DNA from: Bacteroidia bacterium
GTDB taxonomy: Bacteria; Bacteroidota; Bacteroidia; SpSt-205
Assembly (NCBI GenBank): GCA_025060275.1
Contig: JANXCJ010000087.1
Span: 1 to 7,960 of the forward strand
DNA length: 7,960 nt
Direction: 5' to 3'
Shown here one piece after another: positions 1 to 5,915 of the stretch; position 1 is the stretch's first letter; each line of letters starts with the position of its first letter. The notes beneath the pieces were generated by a model. That model was not told the origin of the DNA. It searched no databases and worked only from the letters and a program-made list of their open reading frames with translations. Made by a program: the position numbers and the translations under genes.

Positions 1-821
1 ATAAAGTTGCGTGGGTCATCCGGTAGATCGGGCAAGTCGTTATTACAAGTATTTTGACGACTCACACTAAAATTTGGATTAGCAGTAGGAGGGGTATCGC
101 ATACAAGGTCTCCAGAAGTTTCACAGGCATCTCCGCAGCTGCCATCAAAGGGGTGAGCTAAGCCTAAATTATGTCCCAACTCATGTACTAAAGTTCTTCC
201 TCCTCGTCCTCGTAGGCTCCCCCCAAAAAATGAAGCGCCTACCACAGAACCGTAGAGTGGAGAGATTCCTATATCTGGATAATAAGCATAACCTGCTATG
301 CCTGAGCAGTCATTGCAGTCTCCACTGAATCCACAAATAGCGGGAACTACCCATACATTCAAGTATTTATCTTGGGGCCAGCCTGTAGCTACTTTCATGT
401 TGTATTCATCATCTACACATAACCCTGGCTGTGACCAATTGAGAGGAGGTTGATAATAACGCCAGTAAACCACTCCATTTGTGGGATTACCCCAAGGGTC
501 TATCGTAGCTAAGGAAAATTCTACTTGCATGTCTATACCTTTAGGCGTAAAACCTAAGCTGCCAGGCAAGCGCCGGAAATCTTCAAATAATCGTCGCATT
601 TGGGCTTCTACCTCTGAGAGGGGTATGCTATCATCTCCACTTGAGTGAATAATGTGAATTACAATGGGGATTACATACCTGGCTACAGGCTGGCATAGTG
701 TGTCCGGCCAGCCCGCCTTACGCAGGCTTTGAGTACCTAAGCTAGCCTTAGGAGGTGTAGGACTCAAAAGGGCAGTGCCACATATTTGCCCTAAAAAAAA
801 TGCTATACTAATACTAAACAT
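1..821 (-). CDS. Secreted M43 (pappalysin-type) zinc metalloprotease, 3' end cut off by window edge
   Basis: Secreted zinc endopeptidase; 273 residues are visible and the C-terminus lies outside the window. I translated this frame by hand. The extended zinc motif HELGHNLGLAH is at residues 213-223: three histidine ligands, with Glu214 as general base. It is followed by a Cys-rich stretch and GDLVCDTP (CDTP at 241-244), as in ulilysin and cytophagalysin relatives. The last readable residues are DDPRNF plus a codon starting AT, which fits the approach to the family's Met-turn (NFM). The N-terminus (residues 1-20) is hydrophobic and resembles a signal peptide, although it has no Lys or Arg before the hydrophobic core. 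The ATG at 821 is the only reasonable start, because an in-frame TAG (also the nadK stop) lies 8 codons upstream. The gene sits 21 nt behind nadK. A C-terminal sorting domain is possible but not visible. The family is clear; the substrate is unknown. Confidence 0.9.
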   Translation of the reverse strand, partial: MFSISIAFFLGQICGTALLSPTPPKASLGTQSLRKAGWPDTLCQPVARYVIPIVIHIIHSSGDDSIPLSEVEAQMRRLFEDFRRLPGSLGFTPKGIDMQVEFSLATIDPWGNPTNGVVYWRYYQPPLNWSQPGLCVDDEYNMKVATGWPQDKYLNVWVVPAICGFSGDCNDCSGIAGYAYYPDIGISPLYGSVVGASFFGGSLRGRGGRTLVHELGHNLGLAHPFDGSCGDACETSGDLVCDTPPTANPNFSVSRQNTCNNDLPDLPDDPRNF

Positions 822-825
822 ATAG

Positions 826-833
826 CAAATGTA
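826..833 (-). promoter_or_regulatory. Possible -7 promoter box (TACATTTG) before the M43 protease gene
   Basis: TACATTTG on the minus strand matches the Bacteroidota -7 consensus TAnnTTTG exactly. Its last G is only 4 nt from the protease ATG, so a transcript starting here would have essentially no leader. No TTTG -33 element lies 17-23 nt further upstream. It would let the protease be transcribed separately from nadK. This is inferred from the motif and its position. Confidence 0.4.
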
Positions 834-842
834 TACTTTTTT

Positions 843-1730
843 CTATGGACGCTCTCTTCTATCTACTCCCCACGATAGGCGGTCTCGGAGGGTACGGAAA
901 TAACTATAATCAAATAGCTTGATTGTCTTGAGGGTAGTAGGGGCTCGTCTAAGAGCTACAGCCGTGTCTTGAGGCACAGTTATACTATTGCCGTCCAGAG
1001 CAATTTGGACCTTTCCTATTCGGGTGCGAAAGGTGATGGTAAGTACCCCATCGTCTGGCAATACTAAGGAGCGCACTGTCAGAGAGTGAGGGGCAATAGG
1101 GGTAATGATAAAGTTTCGGCAGGCGGGGGTTACGATAGGTCCGCCGCAAGCTAAGGAGTAGGCAGTAGAACCTGTAGGGGTAGATACAATTACGCCATCC
1201 GCCCAGTAGGTATTCACTAACTCTCCATTTAGGTAAAGGTCTATTAGGATCATTTCTCCTGTTATAGCCTTGTAGAAAGCTACCTCATTCAGGGCGAAGG
1301 CTTCGTGAGGTTGAAATACGACGGGTTCTGTAGTTACGGCTAATAAAGTACGGGTTTCTAACGTGTATTGACCTCTTAAGATATCCTCTGTGGCAGGGAT
1401 TAGTCTCTCTTGTGGAATGGCTGTGAGAAAACCTAACCTGCCAGCGTGGATTCCTATTAGGGGTAGGTTTAGTAAAGCCACAATACGGGCTGCGTCTAAA
1501 AAAGCTCCATCTCCTCCTATGGCAAAAGCTACTTGTACCTTTTCCAGTTCAATTCGGCTGCGAAAAATATGGAAAGATAAAGTCCTTTTTTCTGCTTCTA
1601 CCCAGGCTTCTGCAAAGGATTCTTCTACCCATAGTTCTATACCTTTATCTTTCAGGAATTCATGCCATTCCCATAAATAATCTATGTTGATTCTATTTGT
1701 CCATCGTCCAAAGAGTGCCAAACTCTTCAT
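843..1730 (-). CDS. nadK: NAD kinase (NADP biosynthesis)
   Basis: Cytoplasmic ATP- or polyphosphate-dependent NAD kinase that phosphorylates NAD to NADP; 295 aa is normal for the family. Visible motifs are GGDGAFLDAARI (GGDG at 72-75, phosphate-donor site), the NE pair at 148-149, ADGVIVSTPTGSTAYSLACG around 177-196 (the most diagnostic NAD-binding block), ITPIAPHSLTVRSLVLP at 209-225, and LDGN at 246-249. The C-terminal FRTLRDRLSWG matches the usual ending in Bacteroidota orthologues. The ATG at 1728-1730 overlaps the stop of the upstream gene as ATGA, which indicates translational coupling and supports this start; there is no Shine-Dalgarno sequence. It lies within a minus-strand run that probably starts at the crotonase gene. 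All key motifs are intact. Confidence 0.97.
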   Translation of the reverse strand: MKSLALFGRWTNRINIDYLWEWHEFLKDKGIELWVEESFAEAWVEAEKRTLSFHIFRSRIELEKVQVAFAIGGDGAFLDAARIVALLNLPLIGIHAGRLGFLTAIPQERLIPATEDILRGQYTLETRTLLAVTTEPVVFQPHEAFALNEVAFYKAITGEMILIDLYLNGELVNTYWADGVIVSTPTGSTAYSLACGGPIVTPACRNFIITPIAPHSLTVRSLVLPDDGVLTITFRTRIGKVQIALDGNSITVPQDTAVALRRAPTTLKTIKLFDYSYFRTLRDRLSWGVDRRERP

Positions 1731-2218
1731 CTGCTTTGGAATTCTCTATAGGCATCTAACTCCAATTGCCGCTGAAGCACAAGGCTCTCTATACGAATCT
1801 CAGTATTTTTGGTCAAGATATTTTGGTCATAAATTAGATAAGCTCGCTGTCCTGTCCAGCGGTAGCGAGGTGCGTATCCTTCCTGCTGCCCTGGGCCTAA
1901 GAGGGTCTCTAAGAGAATACGCATAGCTTCGCTTGCTTCAGCGCCCTCCACGCGGATTTGTATGGTATGAAGCTTGTCTTGATAAAAGGCATATCGCACC
2001 TCAGCTAGCCTAATGCCCTCCCAAAGAGTATCCAGCGTGCTTCTGTACCAAACCTTGCGCTGAAAAGAACCCTTAGGTAGGAGTCCAGAAAAGGCAGCTT
2101 TAGGCATCTCTAGCTTTCGCCCTAAAAGGCCATATAAGGTATCAATAGGCGGTTGGGCAAAAAGAAGCATACAGACGCTTCCTAAAAAGTATTTCCAGAC
2201 GATATGAGCGAAGCGCAT
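1727..2218 (-). CDS. Small exported protein of unknown function
   Basis: I do not recognise a named family. From the ATG at 2218 the protein has 163 residues and begins MRFAHIVWKYFLGSVCMLLF, a good signal peptide (charged start, hydrophobic core, likely cleavage near the Ala-Gln at 21-22). An upstream in-frame ATG at 2266 would add 16 polar residues in front of the signal and overlap the DUF2851 gene, so 2218, just 5 nt after that gene's stop, is preferred. The mature part has an alpha/beta pattern seen in many small periplasmic proteins: an Ile-Arg-x-Ala-x-Val-Arg-Tyr strand followed by YQDKLHTIQIRVEG, a helix (AMRILLETLLGPG), then YRWTGQRAYLIYD and an alternating strand IRIESLVL. No catalytic motif is apparent. 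It is coupled to nadK by an ATGA overlap. A periplasmic location is inferred from the signal peptide. Confidence 0.8.
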   Translation of the reverse strand: MRFAHIVWKYFLGSVCMLLFAQPPIDTLYGLLGRKLEMPKAAFSGLLPKGSFQRKVWYRSTLDTLWEGIRLAEVRYAFYQDKLHTIQIRVEGAEASEAMRILLETLLGPGQQEGYAPRYRWTGQRAYLIYDQNILTKNTEIRIESLVLQRQLELDAYREFQSR

Positions 2219-2223
2219 AGGGA

Positions 2224-3483
2224 CTATAGTTTCCTGATGAAATTTCCGATCGTGCACTGTAGGCAAATTTGTTTGCTACACGCTTCTCGCCAAAGTTGGA
2301 TTTGCCCTTGGGTTTGCCATGCGTTGCGGGCAGGATAAGCCCATCTAGCATATATGCGTGCATAACGATGACTCTCTGGTGGCATCTTTCTGAAAGCCTC
2401 TATAATCTCCAAAGTCTTTTCTATTTTGCCCAACAAACGAAGATAGAAAATGCCAAAAGGATAGAGAGCATTGATGCGAAGATTTCTCATAAGGAGGGGA
2501 GGGGAGCGACGGATGGGTACCTTGAAGGGCCTCTGCCAGGCCCAGTGGACCTGCCAATAAGGACTAGGAAGCGGTAAGGTATTAGGTGGTGACTCTAAGA
2601 GGTCAATAGGCTGAGGATAGCGATCTAATAAAGCAGCCAGCATAGCTAGTCGAACCCAAGGAGAAGCCACAGGACGAGAAGGTGCCCAGTCCAGCATGAG
2701 GGGGTTCCAGCCTAACTTAGACCTGAGAAAATGCCATCTTTTTAGTAAATTCTCTTCGTATTCCTCTTGAGGAGTTGGAACTTTGTTCAGTAGTCCAGCT
2801 ATTCCCAGGAGGAGAGCCTCTTTATCCAAAAGCGTCTCTGCATATCGCTGGAGGGTAGTCCATGGCACTTCGTGAGCAATTTTCTCAAAAAGTTGCCCTT
2901 GGGGCGCACCGAAGCTATAAGCCAGGGCCTCCCAGAATCCCTGTAAAAGCTCCTCTTTATTCCGATAATGCTGGTGGCGTGCAAGAAGCCTCTTTTCTCC
3001 CCACTTATCATACAGCTCTAACCAGAGATTCTCCGGGGCTGAGCGGGCTAACTGGGCACATGGAAAGGCTTTTAGAGCAGGACGCCAACGTGCTAACTGT
3101 GTGGAGTTTACAGCCTCTGATAAAGCGAGGATAGGTATCTCCCTACCTTGCGTATCTACCGTAAGGCTATCAGCTGGGGCCTCCCATACTACATGAAGGA
3201 TTACTGAGCGGTAGCGAGCTTGCATGTGATGATTGTGATTGTACCAATCCTGAGGCTTTATATCAATTTCTACATCTCCTTTCCAGCGCAGACCTTCTAT
3301 ACGAATTTCAGCACCGACGAAGTCAGGACCGCCTCCTTCTGCTGGGTTGCCTGGTGAGAGGATAGTTATACTTTTGCCATCTACTGTTCTCAGAGAATCG
3401 CTCTTGTATAGCCGTTTCTGCCATATCCAGTGGAGAAGGAGCTCGGAAATGCCTGTTTCGCTCCCTCTCACCGTTCCGGGCAT
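2224..3483 (-). CDS. DUF2851 family protein
   Basis: Member of DUF2851, a family found mostly in Bacteroidota whose function is not established. The full-length 419-aa protein shows the N-terminal signature: ELLLHWIWQKRL at 14-25, dGKxITILSPGNPAEGGGPD ending at residue 54, then FVGAEIRIEGLRWKGDVEID (55-74), DWYNHNHHMQARY (79-91) and VILHVVWEA (94-102). It also has the family's C-terminal ending, CSKQICLQCTIGNFI at 402-416. The middle is helical, and there is no signal peptide or membrane segment, so it is probably cytoplasmic. The ATG at 3483 is 25 nt after the PyrR-like gene, with no Shine-Dalgarno sequence. The His usually seen in VEIH is Asp74 here (VEIDIK). The conserved acidic/Lys core resembles PD-(D/E)xK nucleases, but that is my inference. 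Family assignment is confident. Confidence 0.9.
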   Translation of the reverse strand: MPGTVRGSETGISELLLHWIWQKRLYKSDSLRTVDGKSITILSPGNPAEGGGPDFVGAEIRIEGLRWKGDVEIDIKPQDWYNHNHHMQARYRSVILHVVWEAPADSLTVDTQGREIPILALSEAVNSTQLARWRPALKAFPCAQLARSAPENLWLELYDKWGEKRLLARHQHYRNKEELLQGFWEALAYSFGAPQGQLFEKIAHEVPWTTLQRYAETLLDKEALLLGIAGLLNKVPTPQEEYEENLLKRWHFLRSKLGWNPLMLDWAPSRPVASPWVRLAMLAALLDRYPQPIDLLESPPNTLPLPSPYWQVHWAWQRPFKVPIRRSPPLLMRNLRINALYPFGIFYLRLLGKIEKTLEIIEAFRKMPPESHRYARIYARWAYPARNAWQTQGQIQLWREACSKQICLQCTIGNFIRKL

Positions 3484-3508
3484 ATTGAACTACAGCCTAT
3501 GCAGGGCC

Positions 3509-3961
3509 TTACACTAACCATACCTCCCAGCCTTCTTCTGTAGATCGTACTTCTACATACTCTTGCAGAGTAGTGGCTAATTGTAAGCCTACATAGTTTG
3601 GAACGATTGGAAAGCTGCGGTGTCCTCTATCTACTACGACGGCGACTTCTATCTGAGGTGGGGAGACTTTATGCCAGAGAGATACTATCTGACTCATTAT
3701 AGTGCGGCCTGTGTATAACACATCGTCCACAAGAAGGAGAGACTTATTGACAGGGATTTGACTGGCTTCGTTAGCTATTTCTACAATACTACCTTCCTGC
3801 TGAAGGATGTGATGCAGGCGTAAGGCGAAAGGCCTGCCTCTTGGACTAACTCCCCATAAAAGGGGAAGTTCTGTGTTGTAATGCCGTTCTAAGACCTCAA
3901 GAGCGATGCGATACAGAGCTCTCTCAACCTGACTGGGCGTTAGGATGCGCCGGCCTACCAC
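3509..3961 (-). CDS. pyrR: PyrR-like phosphoribosyltransferase (short form)
   Basis: Type I phosphoribosyltransferase fold protein most like PyrR, the pyrimidine regulator/uracil phosphoribosyltransferase. The N-terminus ILTPSQVERALYRIALEVLE matches PyrR (ILt..qi.r.l.RiA.ei.E). The PRPP loop is LVDDVLYTGRTI at 77-88, and VDRGHRSFPIVPNYVGLQL (110-128) plus TTLQEYVEV (130-138) are typical of Bacteroidota members. At 150 aa it is about 30 residues shorter than Bacillus PyrR; most of the loss lies between the N-terminal half and the PRPP loop, where the hood and part of the RNA-binding surface would be. It may be a salvage enzyme rather than an attenuation regulator. It starts with GTG, overlapping the crotonase stop by 7 nt (GTGGTAG). 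No pyrimidine biosynthesis gene is nearby. The fold is certain; the exact role is less so. Confidence 0.88.
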   Translation of the reverse strand: MVGRRILTPSQVERALYRIALEVLERHYNTELPLLWGVSPRGRPFALRLHHILQQEGSIVEIANEASQIPVNKSLLLVDDVLYTGRTIMSQIVSLWHKVSPPQIEVAVVVDRGHRSFPIVPNYVGLQLATTLQEYVEVRSTEEGWEVWLV

Positions 3962-4749
3962 TCTATTTTCTCTTTTCGTAAGAAGGCTGAGATGCCTCGG
4001 CGGAAATCTTCTGTAGCCCGTGCATGGGCATTCATTTTAGCTGCAAACTCTAATCCTCCTTGGAGGGGCATATCCTGGACATCAGCGATCAGCTTGCGGA
4101 TGAATTCCAGTGAAGTGGGAGAATTTTGCTTAGCTAACTTCTGGGCAAGGTCCTTTACGAAGGAGTTTATCTCTTCAGGGGGAACTATGTAATTGAAAAG
4201 ACCCACAGCATATGCCTTTTCTGCTGGGAGAGGCTCAGCTGTAATGAGTAATTGCCTTGCCCAGCCCTCCCCCACGCGCCTGAGGAGAAAGTAGGTTACC
4301 ATAGCAGGCAAGAATCCAATACGAGCCTCTGGATAGCCTATAGTAGCCTGCGGTGTAGCTACGACAAGGTCACATACAGTTACTAATCCTGCCCCGCCTG
4401 CAAGGGCAGGTCCCTCTACCTGAGCAATGAGCGGCTTAGGATAGCGATACATAAGCTGATATAGTTCCATGAGGTGGAGGGAGTCGGCTAGATTCTCCTG
4501 CAGTGTGTATTCTTGTAGCTTTTGAAGGTATTCTATATCTGCCCCTGCGCAGAAAACCGGACCTTTTGCTCTCAATACGATCACGCGGATATCGGGGAGA
4601 GATTGCCAGTTAGATAAAGCCTGCTTAAGCTGACTTACGAGAGCATAACTGAGAGCATTTCGGCGTTCTGGGCGATTGAGGGTTATGTAACCTATGCGCT
4701 CGCTTACCTCAGTTTCTACAAGAGGAATAGTTTTTGTCGTCTCCTCCAT
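3955..4749 (-). CDS. Enoyl-CoA hydratase/isomerase (crotonase) family protein
   Basis: Crotonase-fold enzyme acting on an acyl-CoA thioester, probably hydrating an enoyl-CoA in fatty-acid or branched-chain amino-acid breakdown. Numbering from the ATG at 4749 (264 aa), NRPERRNAL is at 25-33, the first oxyanion segment FCAGAD at 66-71, the second GPALAGGAG at 113-121, and the catalytic region GYPEARIGFLPA at 138-149, with Glu141 matching Glu164 of rat crotonase. The position of rat Glu144 is Gly121. The single-Glu site and the RIGFLPAMV stretch resemble Bacteroidota proteins annotated as methylglutaconyl-CoA hydratase, but the substrate cannot be fixed from sequence. An ATG at 4761 would add MFVN; I prefer 4749 because a TATGTTTG box covers 4755-4762 and because homologues start close to the first strand. 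It heads the six-gene minus-strand run and overlaps the PyrR-like gene. Confidence 0.9.
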   Translation of the reverse strand: MEETTKTIPLVETEVSERIGYITLNRPERRNALSYALVSQLKQALSNWQSLPDIRVIVLRAKGPVFCAGADIEYLQKLQEYTLQENLADSLHLMELYQLMYRYPKPLIAQVEGPALAGGAGLVTVCDLVVATPQATIGYPEARIGFLPAMVTYFLLRRVGEGWARQLLITAEPLPAEKAYAVGLFNYIVPPEEINSFVKDLAQKLAKQNSPTSLEFIRKLIADVQDMPLQGGLEFAAKMNAHARATEDFRRGISAFLRKEKIEW

Positions 4750-4754
4750 ATTTA

Positions 4755-4762
4755 CAAACATA
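4755..4762 (-). promoter_or_regulatory. Possible -7 promoter box (TATGTTTG) before the crotonase gene
   Basis: TATGTTTG on the minus strand is an exact TAnnTTTG match. It ends 5 nt before the ATG at 4749 and overlaps the alternative ATG at 4761. The 88-bp gap between the nucleotidyltransferase stop and this ATG is the longest break between neighbouring same-strand genes on the minus strand, so a promoter for the downstream operon is expected here. A T-run (plus-strand 4779-4783) is the only feature near the -33 position; no TTTG is present. No terminator hairpin is obvious in 4763-4837. Confidence 0.5.
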
Positions 4763-4837
4763 AGGCTTTTTGATTAGGAAAAACCGCTTGCTGAAGATGA
4801 ATGGGGATATGCTTGGAGGGGTCTTCTCTCGCTTATC

Positions 4838-5827
4838 TTATAGCTCTATTACGGTATTTTCACCTAAGTTGAGGCTACTTTCTCTCCCCATTAGAAGAGC
4901 ATCTCCACCGATTACCGAACCGCGTAGAAGCATGTTATGCACGCGACTATAAGAGCCTATCAGACTATCCTGTACTACGGAATTTTGAATTTCTACACCT
5001 TCCCCTAAGCTCACATAAGGTCCTATAATAGAGCGGTACAGCTTGCAAGAGTTAGGAATATACACGGGGGGAATAATAACGGAATGGGGATACTCAGGTA
5101 AGGGGAGGGGAGGAAGATTTCCTAAGAGGATTTTGTTAGCTTCTAAGAGGGCTTCTTTTCGTTCGCAGTCAAGCCAGTACTGCACAGGTAGGGTATATAT
5201 GGGGATATCCCATTCTACCAATTTCTGAAGAGCATCTGTGAGATGATACTCTCCATGCGAAGTAATGTGATGGTCAAGAAGATACTGAATAGCCTCAAAG
5301 AGAGCAGCTGTCTCTCGGATAAGGTAAAGACCTACCAAAGCATAGTTACTACGGGGGATAAGGGGTTTCTCTGTAAGGCGGAGCAGCCGTCCTGTCTCAT
5401 CTATTTCTACAATTCCAAAATCAGAGGGGTTCTCCACTATGGAAATCCCCACACGGCTCTGCGTAGAGTTATGAACCTCATCCCAGTTGAGTCGGAGGAG
5501 TGTATCTCCTACCATGATGAGCATGGGTTCCTGTGCCTGAAAGTAAGCTTGTGTGAGCGAGACCGCATGAGCTAAGCCTAACCGAGGCTCCTGATGCACA
5601 AATGAAAGAGATATTCTATCTCCGTAGGTAGTGAGAAGGAAATGTCGTACTTTCTCACTGAGATAACCCAATATGAAAATAAAATCTGTGAAACCTGCGC
5701 TAATGAGCTCTTCCACGATATGACTGATTAGCGGTTTCCCTGCAATGGGGATGAGGGGCTTGGGATGGGTATATGTATGAGGTCTAAGGTGAAGACCGGC
5801 CCCTGCTACGGGTACTACTACTTTCAT
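4838..5827 (-). CDS. Sugar-1-phosphate nucleotidyltransferase with C-terminal left-handed beta-helix
   Basis: Transfers a nucleotidyl group to a sugar 1-phosphate to make an activated sugar for cell-surface polysaccharide; closest to the long glucose-1-phosphate thymidylyltransferase (RmlA/RffH-like) group. From the ATG at 5827 (329 aa), the nucleotide-binding signature AGAGLHLRPHTYTHPKPL spans 8-25, followed by IPIAGKP at 26-32. A metal-binding Asp lies in GDTLL (Asp108), with EKP at 153-155, GEYHLTDALQ at 192-201 and WLDC at 218-221. Residues from about 248 have hexapeptide-like repeats (IIPPVYIPNS, SIIGPYVSLGEGVEI, SLIGSYSRV, SVIGGDALLMG), typical of an LbH domain that trimerises or carries a second activity. 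The usual G-x-G-[ST]-[RK] loop is GAGLH here. An in-frame ATG at 5875 would add 16 residues before the first beta strand and is unlikely. It is divergent from the cytochrome gene. Exact sugar and nucleotide are uncertain. Confidence 0.9.
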   Translation of the reverse strand: MKVVVPVAGAGLHLRPHTYTHPKPLIPIAGKPLISHIVEELISAGFTDFIFILGYLSEKVRHFLLTTYGDRISLSFVHQEPRLGLAHAVSLTQAYFQAQEPMLIMVGDTLLRLNWDEVHNSTQSRVGISIVENPSDFGIVEIDETGRLLRLTEKPLIPRSNYALVGLYLIRETAALFEAIQYLLDHHITSHGEYHLTDALQKLVEWDIPIYTLPVQYWLDCERKEALLEANKILLGNLPPLPLPEYPHSVIIPPVYIPNSCKLYRSIIGPYVSLGEGVEIQNSVVQDSLIGSYSRVHNMLLRGSVIGGDALLMGRESSLNLGENTVIEL

Positions 5828-5836
5828 TCTATTTGG

Positions 5837-5844
5837 CAAAGGTA
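5837..5844 (-). promoter_or_regulatory. Possible -7 promoter box (TACCTTTG) before the nucleotidyltransferase gene
   Basis: TACCTTTG on the minus strand matches TAnnTTTG exactly and ends 9 nt before the ATG at 5827, in the 88-bp region shared by two divergent genes. No TTTG is visible at -33. The box lies inside the reading frame if the 5875 start were used, which argues for the 5827 start. Predicted leader length is only a few bases. Confidence 0.5.
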
Positions 5845-5897
5845 GAAAAGGCAGAAAGCATTCTATATAGCGCAAGAGAATTGTTTAGTTTAGCTAC

Positions 5898-5913
5898 TTC
5901 GTATCTTCGTATC
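5898..5913 (+). repeat. Tandem 8-bp repeat before the cytochrome gene
   Basis: Two perfect adjacent copies of TTCGTATC; a C at 5897 precedes the first copy as well, so the repeated tract is 17 bp. It ends 2 nt before the ATG at 5916. The junction forms TATCTTCG (5902-5909), one mismatch from TAnnTTTG, with a TTG at 5881-5883 placed 18 nt upstream, so it may contain the promoter of the plus-strand genes. Regulator binding or simple duplication are alternatives. Confidence 0.55.
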
Positions 5914-5915
5914 AG

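Noticed and set aside
1390..1680. 96-codon plus-strand open frame
   Set aside because: It lies fully antisense to nadK, whose motifs are all intact, and has no recognisable protein features.
1804..1811. TATTTTTG, an exact TAnnTTTG match on the plus strand
   Set aside because: It lies antisense inside the exported-protein gene with no plus-strand gene downstream; consistent with chance.
2142..2363. 73-codon minus-strand frame across the DUF2851/exported-protein junction
   Set aside because: It is out of frame with two well-supported genes on the same strand and shows no protein signature.
2488..2512. GGGGA-type purine repeats (also near 5100-5115)
   Set aside because: Both are explained by Pro/Leu-rich coding (PPL) on the minus strand; no regulatory structure is needed.
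3369..3376. TACTTTTG, an exact TAnnTTTG match on the plus strand
   Set aside because: It lies antisense inside the DUF2851 gene with no plus-strand gene following.
4763..4837. Possible terminator between the nucleotidyltransferase and crotonase genes
   Set aside because: There is a T-run on the minus strand (plus 4779-4783), but I could not find a GC-rich inverted repeat before it.
5243..5575. 110-codon plus-strand open frame
   Set aside because: Antisense to the nucleotidyltransferase core; composition and lack of motifs mark it as a shadow.
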